Assembly (NCBI RefSeq): GCF_900108585.1
Contig: NZ_UESZ01000001.1
Coordinates: forward strand, 1,364,001-1,428,000
Reading direction: 5' to 3'
DNA length: 64,000 bases
Source: Branchiibius hedensis
GTDB lineage: Bacteria; Actinomycetota; Actinomycetes; Actinomycetales; Dermatophilaceae
The notes under the pieces are model-generated. The model made no database searches. It was not told where the DNA came from and worked only from the letters and a program-made list of their open reading frames with translations. Of this stretch, positions 63,063 through 64,000 are shown piece after piece; positions within the stretch are counted from its first letter, which is position 1; every line of letters starts with the position of its first letter. A program made the translations under genes and the position numbers.

Positions 63063-63752
63063 TTACCTTTTGCCGTCCGCCGGGGCGCGTGGCGGGGCCG
63101 GCTTGGGGCGTTCCCCGGCCGGTCGGGCAGCCGGATCCTCAGGTGTGCGGGTAGGGGTGACGGGCGCAGCCCCGCCCGCGATCACCGCGTCCGCTACGTC
63201 GCGCATCCCCAGGCGACGGTCCATCGCCGTCTTCTGGATCCACCGGAAGGCACCGGGTTCATCCAGACCGAGACGAGCCATCAAGATGCCCTTGGCGCGG
63301 TCGAGCCGCTTGCGGGTTTCGAGACGCTCGCCCAGGTCGGCGATCTCCACCTCGAGCGCCTTGCGTTCGTTCCACCGATGCAGCGCAATCGTGATCGCCG
63401 GTCGGAGGTCGTCGATCGTGAACGGTTTGAGGACGTAGGCCATCACACCGGCATCCGAGGCGCGCTCGACAAGGTCCTTGTCGGAGAACGCGGTCAACAT
63501 GACGACTGGCGCCACACCGCTCGTACCGAGTTGCTCGGCAGCCGAAATCCCGTCCAGCACGGGCATCTTGACGTCCATGACGACCAGGTCGGGTTGCAGG
63601 GCGGTTGCTCGCTCGACGGCCGCCCGGCCGTCCCCGACCGCCTCCAGGACGTCGTACCCGGATTCGGTCAACATCTCGGTCAGGTCCAGGCGGATGATGG
63701 CCTCGTCCTCAGCGACGAGGATCCGTGGCGGTGCGGTGTCGACGGTGCTCAC
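63063..63752 (-). CDS. pdtaR: ANTAR-domain response regulator (PdtaR-like)
   Basis: A 229-residue two-component regulator. The receiver domain (1-125) has acidic residues in AEDEAIIR, the phosphoacceptor Asp60 in VVMDVKMPVLDG, the Thr in VVMLTAFSD and the Lys in VLKPF. An ANTAR RNA-binding domain (~130-190) follows, with ETRKRLDRAKGILMARLGLDEPGAFRWIQKTAM. ANTAR proteins act as RNA-binding antiterminators in transcripts with paired hexaloop hairpins. The tail of about 30 residues is Pro/Arg-rich and extra. It is similar to M. tuberculosis PdtaR (Rv1626), also near polA. Its histidine kinase is not within the window. Confidence 0.88.
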   Translation of the reverse strand: MSTVDTAPPRILVAEDEAIIRLDLTEMLTESGYDVLEAVGDGRAAVERATALQPDLVVMDVKMPVLDGISAAEQLGTSGVAPVVMLTAFSDKDLVERASDAGVMAYVLKPFTIDDLRPAITIALHRWNERKALEVEIADLGERLETRKRLDRAKGILMARLGLDEPGAFRWIQKTAMDRRLGMRDVADAVIAGGAAPVTPTRTPEDPAARPAGERPKPAPPRAPADGKR

Positions 63753-63809
63753 AACCAGTACTCAAGCACGATCGTGTTACACCAACGTGTCAGTCGTAGG
63801 TCGCACACC

Positions 63810-64000
63810 TCACATCAGACGGGAGCGGATCAGGAACCGCTTGCCGGTCGGCGCTTCCAACGAGAAGCCTGCGCCCCGGCCAACGACCACGTCGATGGTC
63901 AGATGGGTGTGTTGCCACACCTCGAACTGCTCCCTGGACATCCACACAGGTACCAACACCGGACTGTCCCCCGCGTCGGCGATGTTCACGTCCCCCAGGT
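63810..64000 (-). CDS. DUF779 family protein, C-terminal part (runs off the right edge)
   Basis: The reverse strand reads, up to the TGA at 63810-63812, a 62-residue piece: LGDVNIADAGDSPVLVP, then VWMSREQFEVWQHTHLTIDVV, GRGAGFSLEAPTGKRFLIRSRLM. These segments are typical of DUF779, a ~120-residue family usually next to an aldehyde or alcohol dehydrogenase gene. The 5' half lies beyond the window, so the partner cannot be seen. Same strand as the pdtaR-like gene but 57 bases upstream of it. Confidence 0.85.
   Translation of the reverse strand, partial: LGDVNIADAGDSPVLVPVWMSREQFEVWQHTHLTIDVVVGRGAGFSLEAPTGKRFLIRSRLM

Overview
This is a window of high-GC, gene-dense chromosome from an actinobacterium. 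GTG and TTG starts are common, many genes overlap by ATGA or GTGA, and none of the visible hairpins has a long U tract. The order pdtaR-like regulator, liv transporter, hotdog thioesterase, polA, rpsA, coaE, uvrB, uvrA follows the actinobacterial backbone known from Mycobacterium and Streptomyces. No mycolate genes are seen, so a member of the Micrococcales (for example a Dermacoccaceae relative) is a reasonable guess, but the window alone does not prove the taxon. No rRNA, complete tRNA, IS element, prophage or CRISPR array was found, and no gene-free stretch is longer than about 200 bases.

Layout. 1-4.1 kb: the 5' part of uvrC, a Tat-type Rieske lipoprotein and uvrA, all on the minus strand. 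4.2-8.4 kb: a tightly coupled plus-strand operon (GH15 glucosidase/trehalase, metallo-beta-lactamase-fold hydrolase, SH3-NlpC/P60 peptidase, EamA exporter). 8.5-12.1 kb: uvrB, and divergent from it a CHAP lipoprotein and a SPOUT RNA methyltransferase. 12.2-18.4 kb: a small unknown gene ending in a 10-bp tandem repeat, a DUF222/HNH (13E12) endonuclease, an iron-box-controlled siderophore-interacting reductase, a domain-permuted lipoate ligase, an MFS exporter and a GNAT. 18.4-22.6 kb: a ugpAEBC-type ABC importer in the same order as in M. tuberculosis. 22.7-27 kb: coaE fused to UPF0157, a small membrane protein, rpsA and a methyltransferase.

27.0-54.1 kb is the most interesting part: a surface-glycan region lying between rpsA and polA. 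It holds a UDP-glucuronate decarboxylase-like SDR, a DUF3068 membrane protein, heptose-precursor enzymes (gmhA, hddA, gmhB, plus a candidate nucleotidyltransferase at the far end), two AftD-like giant membrane glycosyltransferases with discoidin-like domains, a third GT-C-like protein next to a DUF2613 micro-protein, two GT4 and one GT2 glycosyltransferases, a flippase, three methyltransferases and two membrane O-acyltransferases. A second 13E12 HNH gene is lodged in the middle. Together they look like the assembly line for a heptose-containing, methylated and acylated envelope polysaccharide made on a polyprenyl carrier.

54-64 kb returns to backbone: polA, a thioesterase, a GNAT, the liv branched-chain amino acid importer (livF, G, M, H, J), an ANTAR response regulator and the 3' part of a DUF779 gene.
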